Shown here: positions 53,220 to 61,954 of the stretch, piece after piece
Layout: every line of letters begins with the position of its first letter
Numbering within the stretch: the stretch's first letter is position 1
Assembly (NCBI GenBank): GCA_050180485.1
Contig: JBFXED010000011.1
Location: 37,307-101,306, forward strand
Length of the DNA: 64,000 nt
DNA from: CADEGL01 sp050180485
GTDB lineage: Bacteria > Pseudomonadota > Alphaproteobacteria > CADEGL01
Direction: 5' to 3'
Notes under the pieces: generated by a model
The model's input: the letters and a program-made list of their open reading frames with translations, nothing else
Databases searched by the model: none
What the model was told of the DNA's origin: nothing
Made by a program: the position numbers and the translations under genes

Positions 53220-54635
53220 CTACCGGCACAGCGGCGGCACGCCCAGGCGCTGCCGTCCGTTTCCCAGCACTTTCTCGAACGCGCAGGCCGCGGCCAGCAG
53301 CTTTTCGTCATCGCCATGCTTGGCGATGAGTTGGAGCCCAACTGGAATCCCGGCCTTGTCCAGCGCCACCGGCATGGTCAGCGCGCACAAGCCCAGCAGG
53401 TTGATGGGATAGGTGTTCTGATGCATGCGCCGGTTGTGCGGCAGGTAGGCTTCGAGTTCCGTGACTTCGCTCTCTGTCGGCGGTGACGAGACGATGGTGG
53501 GACAGGCCAGGACATCGATGTCCACGAGGCGCGTTTGCGCCGCCGCCGACAGGCGCGCCATCGCCTTGAGCCCGAGGAAATAATCGGACGCGGCGACATT
53601 GGCCGCATCGTCCGGCCCGGCCAGCCGCCCCGCCAGGATCGGATTCAAGGTCTCCAGCCATTCGGGCAGTTCGGCGCGCATGGAAGCCAGGAACTCCACG
53701 CCCACCACGTTGCCGCGTGTGATGGCGGCGCCGAGCGCCTCGGAAGCTTCGGGCAGGTCGCGTTTCTCGATCCGCGCACCGGCGCGGCCGAGTTCGTCGA
53801 GGGCAGCCTTAACCCCTTCGGCCACGCCCGGCGCGCAATGGTCCCAGAAATAGAGATCGGGAATTCCGATGCGGAAGTCGGCGGCGGTTGCGTGTTCGAG
53901 CGCGCGCGACAGCCGTGCGCGGTCCGCATGCGGATCGATGGCGGCGAAGGCCACGGCCACGTCGGCGACGCTGCGCGTCAGGGGGCCAGGCGAATCGAGC
54001 GAGGGGCTGAACGGTACGATCCCGTCGATGGACCAGCGTCCGTGGCTGATCTTGAAGCCGACCGTACCGGTCCAGGATGCGGGCATGCGCACCGAGCCGC
54101 CGGAATCCGAACCCAGCGCCACCCAGGCCGAGCCTTCCAGCAGGCTCACGCCCGCGCCGCTCGACGAGCCTCCGGGCAAACGGTGCGCCTTCGCATCCCA
54201 TGGGTTGCGTGGCGCGCCCCAGTGCGGGTTCACACCCAGCCCGTCATAGGCGAATTCGACCGTATGGGTCTTGCCGGTGAAGACCGCGGCTTGACGGCGC
54301 AAGGCGGTGACGACCGGGCCTTCCGCCTCGAAGCGCTTCGGCAGCGGTCGCGGCGAGCCGCCGAAAATGGGCATGCCCGTGACGCCGAACAAGTCCTTCA
54401 CGGAAACGGGAACGCCTTGGAGCGGACCTAGGTCGTTGCCCGTCGCGAAGGCCGCGTCGGCGGCTGCGGCCGCGCGGCGCGCATCCGCGGGGGCCCAATG
54501 TTTATAGGCGTTCAAGGGCTTGCCGTAACGCTCGTGCCGCGCGATGGCGTGTTCGGCCAGTTCTGCGGCCTTCAGCCGCCCGTCGCGCAGGCGCGTGTTG
54601 ATTTCAGAGAGTGACAGATCGTGCAGGTCGGACAT
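53220..54635 (-). CDS. Amidase signature family protein
   Basis: 471 residues with the Ser-cisSer-Lys triad: Lys in VPVSVKDLFGV, cis-Ser in LPGGSSSGAGVSLL, Ser in GSDSGGSVRMPAS. It hydrolyses an unknown amide and is distinct from the amidase at 18261. The start at 54635 has GGAGCC five bases upstream. It is divergent from the gamma-glutamyltransferase-like gene; the two probably act on related amide or glutamyl compounds. Its stop directly abuts the lipoprotein stop (TAGCTA). Confidence 0.9.
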   Translation of the reverse strand: MSDLHDLSLSEINTRLRDGRLKAAELAEHAIARHERYGKPLNAYKHWAPADARRAAAAADAAFATGNDLGPLQGVPVSVKDLFGVTGMPIFGGSPRPLPKRFEAEGPVVTALRRQAAVFTGKTHTVEFAYDGLGVNPHWGAPRNPWDAKAHRLPGGSSSGAGVSLLEGSAWVALGSDSGGSVRMPASWTGTVGFKISHGRWSIDGIVPFSPSLDSPGPLTRSVADVAVAFAAIDPHADRARLSRALEHATAADFRIGIPDLYFWDHCAPGVAEGVKAALDELGRAGARIEKRDLPEASEALGAAITRGNVVGVEFLASMRAELPEWLETLNPILAGRLAGPDDAANVAASDYFLGLKAMARLSAAAQTRLVDIDVLACPTIVSSPPTESEVTELEAYLPHNRRMHQNTYPINLLGLCALTMPVALDKAGIPVGLQLIAKHGDDEKLLAAACAFEKVLGNGRQRLGVPPLCR

Positions 54636-54702
54636 GGCGCGGCTCCGGTTGGGATTGCGGCTATTGTGCGCGGGCGGACGAGACCGGACAATCGCGCCCA
54701 GC

Positions 54703-54713
54703 GGGGGGGGGGG
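54703..54713. repeat. 11-base G homopolymer at the start of the gamma-glutamyltransferase gene
   Basis: An uninterrupted run of eleven G residues lies five bases before the ATG at 54719, in place of a normal Shine-Dalgarno. Homopolymers this long are prone to slippage. Length changes would alter the ribosome-binding spacing, or the frame of an in-frame upstream GTG at 54713, so expression could vary. Confidence 0.75.
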
Positions 54714-54718
54714 TGGCA

Positions 54719-56482
54719 ATGTACGAAAAAGGCCTCAGCTACGATCCGGGCGCCGGCAAGGCGCCGCAGACGATGCGCCCCGTGGTGATGGGCCATCGCC
54801 ACATGATCTCCGCCGGCCACTATCTGGCCGCCGAGGCCGGCTTCCGCATCCTGGAGGCGGGCGGCAATGCGGTCGACGCGGGCGTCGCGGCCGGTATCGC
54901 GTTGGGTGTGGTGCAAAGCGATCTGGTCAGCTTCGCGGGCGTGGCGCCGATCATGATCCGCATGGCGCGCGCGAAGAAGCCCGTCACCATCGACGGGTTG
55001 GGCGTCTGGCCGAAAGCGACCGAGCCCGAACGCTACTTCAACGAATTCCGCGCGATTCCGGCCGGGCTTCTGCGCACGGTGGTGCCCGCGGCGCCCGATG
55101 CCTGGATCACGGCGTTGGCGCGCTTCGGCACCATGTCCTTCGGCGAGGTGGCCGAGAGTGCCATCCGCCTCGCGCGCGACGGCTTCGCCATGCATCCCCT
55201 AATGGCGGAGAACATCGAGACCTTTGCCGACGGTTATCGGCGCTGGCCTGCCAATGCGGCGATTTACCTGCCGCAGGGCCGTCCGCCGAAGGTGGGTGAG
55301 AAATTCGTCCAGCGCGACCTCGCGCGCACGCTGCAATACATGGTGGACCAGGAGAAGCGCGCGGCGCGGCGTGGGCGCAAGGCCGCGCTAAAAGCGGCGC
55401 GCGATGCCTTCTATCGCGGCGACATCGCCAAAACCTTCGCGGATTATCACCGCAAGAACGGCGGCACGTTGACCATGGACGACATGGCGGCCTATCGCGT
55501 CGAGATCGGCGAACCGGAGAAGCTGCGCTTCCACGGCGCGGACATCTACACCTGCGGTCCGTGGTGCCAGGGGCCGGTCCTGCTTCAGGCGCTGTCTCTG
55601 CTCGAAAGCGTCGATTTGGCGGGGCTCGGCCACAACTCGGTGGCTTATATCCACACCGTCGCCGAGGCGCTGAAGCTGGCCTTCGCCGACCGCGATCGGC
55701 ATTACACCGATCCGCGCCATGCGCGCGTGCCCATGGCCGCGTTGCTTTCGAAACGCTATGCCGCCGAACGGCGCAAGCTGATCCGTCACGACCGCGCGTG
55801 GACGGAGATGCCGCCGCCGGGCGATCCCAGCGGCAAGGGCCGGAGATTCTCAAGTTCGCCGCAAGGGCCGGAGGAGGCGGGCGACGTGCACCCCGCGCTC
55901 GACACGTCCTATGTTGCCGTCATCGACCGGCACGGCAACGCGTTCTCCGCGACGCCGAGCGACACGTCTTATAATGCGCCGATCGTGCCCGGCACCGGCC
56001 TGTGCCCGTCGAGCCGGGGCAGCCAGTCCTGGGCGGTCGAGGGCCATTCGGCCGCGGTGGCGCCGGGCGTCCGTCCGCGCCTGACGCCCAACCCCGCGAT
56101 GATGGTGCAGGAAGGCCGGGCGGTGACGCCTTTCGGCACGCCGGGCGGCGATGTGCAGAGCCAGGCCATGCTTCAGGCGCTGCTCAACGTCATGGTCTTC
56201 GGCATGGACGTGCAGCGCGCGGTGGAAACGCCGCGCTTCGCCACTTTCAGCTTTCCTAACTCCTTCGAACCGCACAATTACTATCCCGGCCGCTTGAATC
56301 TGGAGCAGGCGGTGGGCGCGGATGTGGGCAAGCGGCTGGCCGCGCTCGGCCACCAGATCGAATGGTGGCCCGACCGCACCTGGCGCGCGGGCGGCATGTG
56401 CATGGTGGCCAAGGATCTGAAGAGCGGCCTTCTCTCCGGCGGCGCCGATCCGCGCCGGCCGTCCTACGCGCTGGGGTGGTGA
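54719..56482 (+). CDS. Gamma-glutamyltransferase family protein
   Basis: 587-residue N-terminal nucleophile hydrolase. It has HRHMISAGHYLAAEAGFRILEAGGNAVDA and NGGTLTMDDMAAY. The processing and nucleophile region is at Thr396 (HPALDTSYVAVIDRHGNAFS), followed by the oxyanion region PSSRGSQSW and GTPGGDVQSQAML. The chain self-cleaves before Thr. No signal peptide is seen, so it may be cytoplasmic, unlike the usual periplasmic enzymes. It transfers or hydrolyses gamma-glutamyl or similar amides. An 11-G tract precedes the start. Confidence 0.88.
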   Translation: MYEKGLSYDPGAGKAPQTMRPVVMGHRHMISAGHYLAAEAGFRILEAGGNAVDAGVAAGIALGVVQSDLVSFAGVAPIMIRMARAKKPVTIDGLGVWPKATEPERYFNEFRAIPAGLLRTVVPAAPDAWITALARFGTMSFGEVAESAIRLARDGFAMHPLMAENIETFADGYRRWPANAAIYLPQGRPPKVGEKFVQRDLARTLQYMVDQEKRAARRGRKAALKAARDAFYRGDIAKTFADYHRKNGGTLTMDDMAAYRVEIGEPEKLRFHGADIYTCGPWCQGPVLLQALSLLESVDLAGLGHNSVAYIHTVAEALKLAFADRDRHYTDPRHARVPMAALLSKRYAAERRKLIRHDRAWTEMPPPGDPSGKGRRFSSSPQGPEEAGDVHPALDTSYVAVIDRHGNAFSATPSDTSYNAPIVPGTGLCPSSRGSQSWAVEGHSAAVAPGVRPRLTPNPAMMVQEGRAVTPFGTPGGDVQSQAMLQALLNVMVFGMDVQRAVETPRFATFSFPNSFEPHNYYPGRLNLEQAVGADVGKRLAALGHQIEWWPDRTWRAGGMCMVAKDLKSGLLSGGADPRRPSYALGW

Positions 56483-56485
56483 TTG

Positions 56486-56558
56486 CCTCACCCTTCGACG
56501 AGCTCAGGGCGAGGATTGTTTTTAAAGTTCCTCATGCTGAGCCTGTCGAAGCATGAGG
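56486..56558. repeat. Inverted REP pair (REPIN-like), copy 2
   Basis: CCTCACCCT...AGGGCGAGG (56486-56514) and CCTCATGCT...AGCATGAGG (56530-56558). These are the same two palindromes as at 19712-19789 but in the opposite order. They fill the gap between the convergent ends of the gamma-glutamyltransferase-like and LLM oxidoreductase genes, where they could act as a two-way terminator. Confidence 0.8.
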
Positions 56559-56563
56559 TCAGT

Positions 56564-57580
56564 TCACTTGAAGTGCGGCATCACCTTGACGGCGAAGGTC
56601 TCGAGCGAGCGCATCACATCACGGTGCGGCACACCCCAATGCATATTGATCTGCATGTTATGGATGCCTTCGGCCTCATACATCTTGAGCTTCTCGATGC
56701 AAAGCTCGGGCGGGCCGACCACCAAGTTGCGTTGAACGTCGTCGAGCGAAATGTCCGATTCGACCGGCCGGATGGCGCCGCGATCGACCGTGCCGTGCGT
56801 CGTGTAGACGTTGAGGAAGCGGCGGTGGCGGCCCATCGCGGCCTCGACCTTGGCACGCGTGTCGGCTTCGCTCTCGGTCACGAACAGCATGATCAGCATG
56901 CTGAGCTTGAGCGGATGCTGCTCGCCCCAATATTTCTTGGCCGAAGCGTGGAATGAGCCGGCTTGCAGCTTCACCTTGTCGAAGCTGTCGCGCAGCGGCG
57001 TGGTGACCACGGGCATGCCGAGCGAGCAGGCATAGTCGATGCCGCCCGGCGTCATGCCCGCGAACCAGATGGTCGGGTGCGGTTTCTGGATCGGGCGCGG
57101 CGTGATGGTGGTGGGCGGGAATTTGTAGAACTGCCCGTCCCAGGAGACATCCTCTTCGGACAGGAGCTTCACCAGGATCTGGAGCGATTCGCGGAAACGG
57201 TCCGGCGCCTCGTCGGGATTAATCTGCAGCCGCTCGAACTCGTACTTGTAGGCACCGCGCCCGACGCCGATCTGGATGCGCCCGCCGGTCAGACAGTCGG
57301 CCTGCGCGATCTCGCCCGCGAGAAGCCGCATGTCGTGGAACGGCAGCACCGTGGTCGAGGTGATCAGCGGCGCGTGCTTGGTGTGCTCCGCCACCTTGAT
57401 CGCGGTCAGCAGCGGATTTGGGTGCACCAGCGCGTTGGTGAAGTGATGCTCTGGGATCGTGAAGGAGGTGAAGCCCAGCTCCTCCGCGAACTTCGCGGCC
57501 TCCACCGTCTCCCGGTACATGTGCTGCATCGGGACCGAGGTGTCGGGCCAGTAGCAGGGTAGATAAAGCCCGAAATCCAT
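56564..57580 (-). CDS. LLM class flavin-dependent oxidoreductase
   Basis: 338-residue luciferase-like monooxygenase, paralog of 13426-14442 with identical length. It starts MDFGLYLPCYWPD and has HMYRETVEAAKFAEELGF, TIPEHHF, GEIAQADCLTGGRIQIGVGRG and HNMQINMHWGVPHRDVMRSLE. The start at 57580 follows the upstream 502-residue gene by 17 bases, so both are probably one transcript. The substrate is unknown. Confidence 0.87.
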   Translation of the reverse strand: MDFGLYLPCYWPDTSVPMQHMYRETVEAAKFAEELGFTSFTIPEHHFTNALVHPNPLLTAIKVAEHTKHAPLITSTTVLPFHDMRLLAGEIAQADCLTGGRIQIGVGRGAYKYEFERLQINPDEAPDRFRESLQILVKLLSEEDVSWDGQFYKFPPTTITPRPIQKPHPTIWFAGMTPGGIDYACSLGMPVVTTPLRDSFDKVKLQAGSFHASAKKYWGEQHPLKLSMLIMLFVTESEADTRAKVEAAMGRHRRFLNVYTTHGTVDRGAIRPVESDISLDDVQRNLVVGPPELCIEKLKMYEAEGIHNMQINMHWGVPHRDVMRSLETFAVKVMPHFK

Positions 57581-57597
57581 CGTGGCGCCCTTTCGAA

Positions 57598-59106
57598 TCA
57601 GACCTTCAGGTGTTGCTTGGCCGCCTGGTAGGTGTCCTGGCCGAAGCCGTAGCCGCAAGCCACCGCCTTGGCGGCCGAGACCAGGTGGATCGCGTTGTGC
57701 GGCGCGCGCGTGGTCTCGTACTGCTCGACCGCGTCATGGTAGCCGGCCAGGCTGTGCAGTTCCGTCGCATCGTCGCGGATGACCAGGCGGCCGAGCGTGC
57801 GGATCAGCGCCTGGGGGTCGTTGCCGCCGGCCAGGTATTGCTCCGCCGCCGCCACCACTTTCCGCATCTGGGGCTGGGCCACCATGCCGGCGCGGCCGCC
57901 GCCCGTGCGCGCGGACTCGCGGTCGGCGCGTTGGGCTTCGACCTGGCGCTCGATCTCTTTCAGAAGGCCCGGGCCATCGTCGGGCAATCCGGCCCGCTCG
58001 GTCTGATCCGCGTTCGGCGTGTGGACCAACTTGCCCATGCTGAGGCGAATCTCCGGGCCCGTGGAGAGGGAGAGGAGCGCGAGCAGCTTGTTGCGCAGCG
58101 ACACGCCCTCAAGCCCGATCAGATAGCGCCGCACGGCGATGCCGTTGTGGATATGCACGTCCAACGGGTTGCCGTAGTTGGTGCGCAGGTGGATCGTGGC
58201 GCCGCCGATCGATAGCGCTTCGCCCGCGCCCTCGAGCGACAAGCCGCCTGCGATGGCGGCGGCCAGCAGTTCGGGGATCTTGTCGAAGTCCGAAAGCGCG
58301 CCGATGCGTGCGCCCAGATCGGCCACCGCGTTGTCCTCGTCCTTGCCGGTCTTCACGCGCAGATCGCGTGCGAGCAGCTTGTGCTTCTCCACCAGCTTCT
58401 CCAGCCGGTCGAAGGTCCAATAGCGGCCGAGGCAGTCCTTGAAGAAGTCCGAGCCATCATCGCCATGGACGACGGAGATCGGCGGCATGGCCAGCCAGCG
58501 CGCGACGGGGCGCAGCAGCACGGAGGCCCATTCCCAGCCCACGACGTCGAGCGTGCGCGCGGTGAGAAGCGGATAGAGCAGATAATGGTCGTCGAGCGCG
58601 TTGCGGCGCAGGGCCACGTCGAGCATCAGGTCCAAGACCTGACCCGGCGAGCGCGTCTTGAGAAGGGTGAGGAGGTGCCGCTCCGCGGCCACCGGATACT
58701 GGCCGTGGATGGCGGAGACGAGGCCCGCCGCCGCCTTGGCGTCGGTGTCGTTCGGGTCTTCCACGTCCAGCATCACGGCCGGGCCCATCTCCGGGGAATG
58801 GACGTGGCGGTTGGCCAGCGCCACGCCTTGGACCACGGCGAAGCGCTTGCCGTCACCGTCCAGGCGGCGGCCCAGGTCGATCAGCGCGTGCATGCCCGCG
58901 ACGGGATGGAGCGGGCCGCCATGATGGTCGATCTGGATCTCGTTCGAGCGGCAAACCGCGAGGGTGGCCGCGGCATAGAGATCCTTGTCCGACGCGCCGT
59001 CGCGCAACCGGGCGAGCGTGGCTTCGATGATCTGGCCAGGCGGTGTGTCTTCGACAAAGCGCACTTCGCGCTCCATCGCGTCCGGCAACGTGATCAGCTT
59101 CGGCAC
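57598..59106 (-). CDS. Protein of unknown function (502 residues)
   Basis: A large soluble protein I do not recognise. It is rich in helices. Notable segments: RSNEIQIDHHGGPLHPVAGMHALIDLG and ALANRHVHSPEMG (clustered His, perhaps metal binding), DHYLLYPLLTART, and RAPHNAIHLVSAAKAVACGYGFGQDTY near the end. No signal peptide or membrane helix. Normal GC and codon use. It lies immediately upstream of the LLM monooxygenase and is probably its partner in an oxidation pathway. GGGAGGATGCC precedes the start. Confidence 0.75.
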   Translation of the reverse strand: MPKLITLPDAMEREVRFVEDTPPGQIIEATLARLRDGASDKDLYAAATLAVCRSNEIQIDHHGGPLHPVAGMHALIDLGRRLDGDGKRFAVVQGVALANRHVHSPEMGPAVMLDVEDPNDTDAKAAAGLVSAIHGQYPVAAERHLLTLLKTRSPGQVLDLMLDVALRRNALDDHYLLYPLLTARTLDVVGWEWASVLLRPVARWLAMPPISVVHGDDGSDFFKDCLGRYWTFDRLEKLVEKHKLLARDLRVKTGKDEDNAVADLGARIGALSDFDKIPELLAAAIAGGLSLEGAGEALSIGGATIHLRTNYGNPLDVHIHNGIAVRRYLIGLEGVSLRNKLLALLSLSTGPEIRLSMGKLVHTPNADQTERAGLPDDGPGLLKEIERQVEAQRADRESARTGGGRAGMVAQPQMRKVVAAAEQYLAGGNDPQALIRTLGRLVIRDDATELHSLAGYHDAVEQYETTRAPHNAIHLVSAAKAVACGYGFGQDTYQAAKQHLKV

Positions 59107-59532
59107 GGCATCCTCCCTCGCATTCAGGGAGGCATTTCAGCGCATGCCGGGCTTCGACGCTAGGGCTTGACCCGAATAAGCCCTCTCTGCCGCTTGCGGG
59201 CGAGAGGGCTGAACGCATGCATTCAGCCAATCGCTTATGCGATTGGGAGGGAGAGCTGGTGCCCCACGTGATGAAACTGAGCACTGGAAGATATCGATTT
59301 GTAGAGCTTTCGTTAGATGGCAGCGTAAAAAGAAACGCTGCCCCCGAAGGGTTGCGCCAGTATGGAGACTGTCCCGCACGAGGCGCTTCATTGCGAGCCT
59401 TACTTTGCAAAGCGCTAGGGCCGGACAACAGGCGAGCGTTGACGCAAATCAAAGACGCTGCTCGGACATTACTCTGATATTAAGCAATAATTATTTGATG
59501 TGTTTCCACTTCTATGGATGAAGGGATGCAGT
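59107..59532. other. Gene-poor left edge of the lower-GC block
   Basis: From about 59215 the base composition drops, with AT-rich stretches such as AATAATTATTTGATG near 59486. Short open frames exist (for example 59217-59477), but none has a good ribosome site or recognisable motif. Likely holds the promoter for the gene at 59533 and perhaps remnants of the insertion. Confidence 0.5.
59179..59210. repeat. CCCTCTC hairpin at the left border of the lower-GC block
   Basis: AGCCCTCTC (59179-59187) and GAGAGGGCT (59202-59210) form a perfect 9-bp stem; the inner GCCGCTTGCGGGC pairs further. It resembles the widespread CCCTCTCCCGCTTGCGGG-type REP element and the hairpin at 63353-63385 at the other end of the block. 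Confidence 0.7.
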
Positions 59533-60564
59533 ATGAAACTGATCCGTTTCACCGTTAACGACACGGAGCGTCCCCAATTCGGTGTCGTTATAGCGGACCA
59601 AGCTGTTTCGTTTACCGTGCTGCAGGGTAAAGCTGAAACGTCCCATCCCGAGTTGGTTGACAGCCGCGCCTATCTCGCTGGTCTTCCCGATAGCGAACGT
59701 GCGGCGAAGCAGTTGCTTACCTGGGGCGAACGTCACATTGGGAAATTGGATAGCAGTGAACGCGTCCCCCTCAATGCGGTCCATTTGTTAGAGCCGGTGG
59801 AGGTCGCCGCTCTGTTCGATTTCGGACTGACGCCGCGGCACCTTAAGAACTCAGCCGCAGTTCTCATGAAGTACGAGAATGACAATCCGCAGACGGCGCC
59901 GCTGCTACGGGCTTTCGCCAAGGCGGTCCTCTCTCCCAAGCCAAAGCCCGCCCTCGGTCAGCCCGAGCCGCTTTCGTATTACAAATGCAACATGAACTCC
60001 GTCGTCGGCGATGGCCAAACCGTCCCGTGGCCTGCATACACGTCGCGGCTCGACATCGAGCCTGAACTGGCTGTCGTGTACGGCAATCAGCGCCAACCAG
60101 TCGCCGGATATTGCATCTTTAATGACGTCTCAGCGCGCGATGTCCAGGCGACGGAGTTCGTTGGCGGTTTCTGCCTAACTAAGGACATGGCTAGGGGTAA
60201 TCAGCTCGGTCCCTACTTGGTCACGCCAGATGAAGTCGGCGATGCCTACAACCTTAAGGTCAGTGTGGTAGTGGACGGGCAGACACGTTACCAGGGGTCG
60301 ACGTCCGAGATAAGCCATAAGGCCGAGGACGTCTTCGCTTGGCTAAATTACATTGCGCCCCTCAAGTCCGGATCGGTCGTGGGCATGGGCACGATTCCCG
60401 ACTGCACCGGCTGCGATCATGACGACTTCGTGGACCCCGGCTCCAAGATCGAGATTAGCATCGAACGATTAGGGACACTACGCTGCCACTTCGCCAAACC
60501 GGCAGGCAAGTTGTTGCCGAGCCGCTGGCCACTGCGTGAGTCTTTGCACAAGTATCACGCATAA
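59533..60564 (+). CDS. Fumarylacetoacetate hydrolase family protein (AraD1-like)
   Basis: 343 residues. The C-terminal two-thirds is an FAH fold: SRLDIEPELAVVYG supplies acidic metal ligands, then YCIFNDVSARDVQATE, KDMARGNQLGPYLVTPDEV and GSVVGMGTIPDCTG. AraD1-type members act on sugar-acid or keto-acid breakdown products. ATG 59533 has AAGGG upstream. Codon use and GC content are lower than in the flanking chromosome, suggesting acquisition. It is followed by a metallo-beta-lactamase-fold gene on the same strand. Confidence 0.82.
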   Translation: MKLIRFTVNDTERPQFGVVIADQAVSFTVLQGKAETSHPELVDSRAYLAGLPDSERAAKQLLTWGERHIGKLDSSERVPLNAVHLLEPVEVAALFDFGLTPRHLKNSAAVLMKYENDNPQTAPLLRAFAKAVLSPKPKPALGQPEPLSYYKCNMNSVVGDGQTVPWPAYTSRLDIEPELAVVYGNQRQPVAGYCIFNDVSARDVQATEFVGGFCLTKDMARGNQLGPYLVTPDEVGDAYNLKVSVVVDGQTRYQGSTSEISHKAEDVFAWLNYIAPLKSGSVVGMGTIPDCTGCDHDDFVDPGSKIEISIERLGTLRCHFAKPAGKLLPSRWPLRESLHKYHA

Positions 60565-60599
60565 ACATCAGGCAGCGTTCGGACGGAAGAATCGACACG

Positions 60600-61577
60600 A
60601 TGGAAATGAAACAGATCAGCGACAATTGCTTCGCGATTCTCAACGAAAAGAACCGCGTGTGTGACGCAAACTCAGGCCTCATCAATCAAGGTGGTGGCGT
60701 CGTTATTGACACGCAATCTGACTTGCCTCATGCGCGGCAGATGATTGAATTATTTAGCCGAGTATGGCCCGCCATGCCAAAGCGAGTCATTAACACGCAC
60801 GAAGACGGCGATCATGTCTGGGGTAATCAGCTTTTCGAAGGCGCGGAGATCATCGCTCATCGGTCGGTGCGGGAGCGAATGAAGAAAGTTGCCGATCCGG
60901 AGGAGAGTCGGAAGCTCCTTGCAATGGTCCGCAACAAGTTCTCGCGTATTCTGATCAAGGCATTGCACCCAGGCGTCGCGGCGGCTGGGCTGCAACTGCT
61001 CGAAGACTACAATTTTGACAGCATCGAACTCACCCTACCTACGACGGTGTTCGATACACGTCATGTGTTGGATCTTAACGGTACAGAAGTCCACCTCATC
61101 TATGTCGGGCCGTGTCACCAGTGGGGCGACACGATCATTCATGTTCCCAAAGAACGTGTAATCTTCGCAGGCGATACTCTGTTCCGGCAGTGCACTCCGA
61201 TGGGCTGGACTGGGTCTTATACCAAGTGGTTCCAGTGTCTCGACCTGATGATCCAACTTGCCCCCGAATCCATCGTTCCAGGCCATGGACCTGTCTGCGG
61301 GATTGAAGGGGTGATCGAGATGAAGGCATACCTTCAATATGTTCTCGACGAATCGAGAAAGTGCTTCGACAACGAGCTCCCCGTGTTGGAGGCTGCCAAG
61401 AAAATCGAATTCGGCCCTTATGGAGATTGGCGTGCTCCGGCAAGACTCTTCATGAATGTCGAAAGAGCATATCGAGAGTTTCGTGGCGACCCGCCCGATG
61501 CATCCTGGGACCAACCAGCTACGTTCGATGCTATCTATCGGGTGGCAAAGGCGAAGGGAGTCCCGGTCGAATACTAA
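60600..61577 (+). CDS. MBL fold metallo-hydrolase
   Basis: 325 residues, no signal peptide. The metal motif reads INTHEDGDHVWGN, that is H-x-D-x-D-H, with Asp at the place of the second His of HxHxDH. Further ligands are in VGPCHQWGD, IFAGDTLF and VPGHGPVCG. It probably cleaves an ester or thioester of a small metabolite. It follows the FAH-family gene by 35 bases and is probably cotranscribed; both have lower GC than the chromosome. Confidence 0.82.
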   Translation: MEMKQISDNCFAILNEKNRVCDANSGLINQGGGVVIDTQSDLPHARQMIELFSRVWPAMPKRVINTHEDGDHVWGNQLFEGAEIIAHRSVRERMKKVADPEESRKLLAMVRNKFSRILIKALHPGVAAAGLQLLEDYNFDSIELTLPTTVFDTRHVLDLNGTEVHLIYVGPCHQWGDTIIHVPKERVIFAGDTLFRQCTPMGWTGSYTKWFQCLDLMIQLAPESIVPGHGPVCGIEGVIEMKAYLQYVLDESRKCFDNELPVLEAAKKIEFGPYGDWRAPARLFMNVERAYREFRGDPPDASWDQPATFDAIYRVAKAKGVPVEY

Positions 61578-61954
61578 TTTGAATCAGCGCAGCCGTGTCC
61601 ACTTCTGATATACTGGAAAACATCCTATCGCCGTGGGCGTAGTTCATAATTGAAGATCGAAGTATGAACGCTGCCCTCTGCCCGCCACCGAGGCGCGATA
61701 GTAGCTTGTTCTGATAATCCGGCTTGCCTACTGAAAAAATTACTTCCTCTCGGAAATTTATACCGTTTTCGCCGGCGTAGCCGTTGGGCACATCGAGCGC
61801 GTAAGCCATGACGATCGGAAAGACTATTGTGAAAACTCTACCGAATGCGCTGCAACCAGACGATCACTGGCCATCGCCCCGCCGCTCACCGGGTAGACTT
61901 AGATGAAGGCGAAATTCTCCGTTGCTTCATCGAAGGTATCACAAGAATTTTCGA
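61578..61954. other. Lower-GC gap with no convincing gene
   Basis: A minus-strand open frame (61531-61809, starting MAYALDVPNGYAGENG) overlaps the MBL gene end and shows no motif I recognise. It may be a gene remnant. No terminator or repeat stands out. Confidence 0.4.

Noticed and set aside
59217..59477. Small plus-strand open frame in the lower-GC edge
   Set aside because: No ribosome site, overlaps a second frame of similar length, no motif; treated as intergenic.
61531..61809. 92-residue minus-strand frame after the MBL gene
   Set aside because: Overlaps the MBL coding end and shows no family motif; might be a remnant, but evidence is insufficient.
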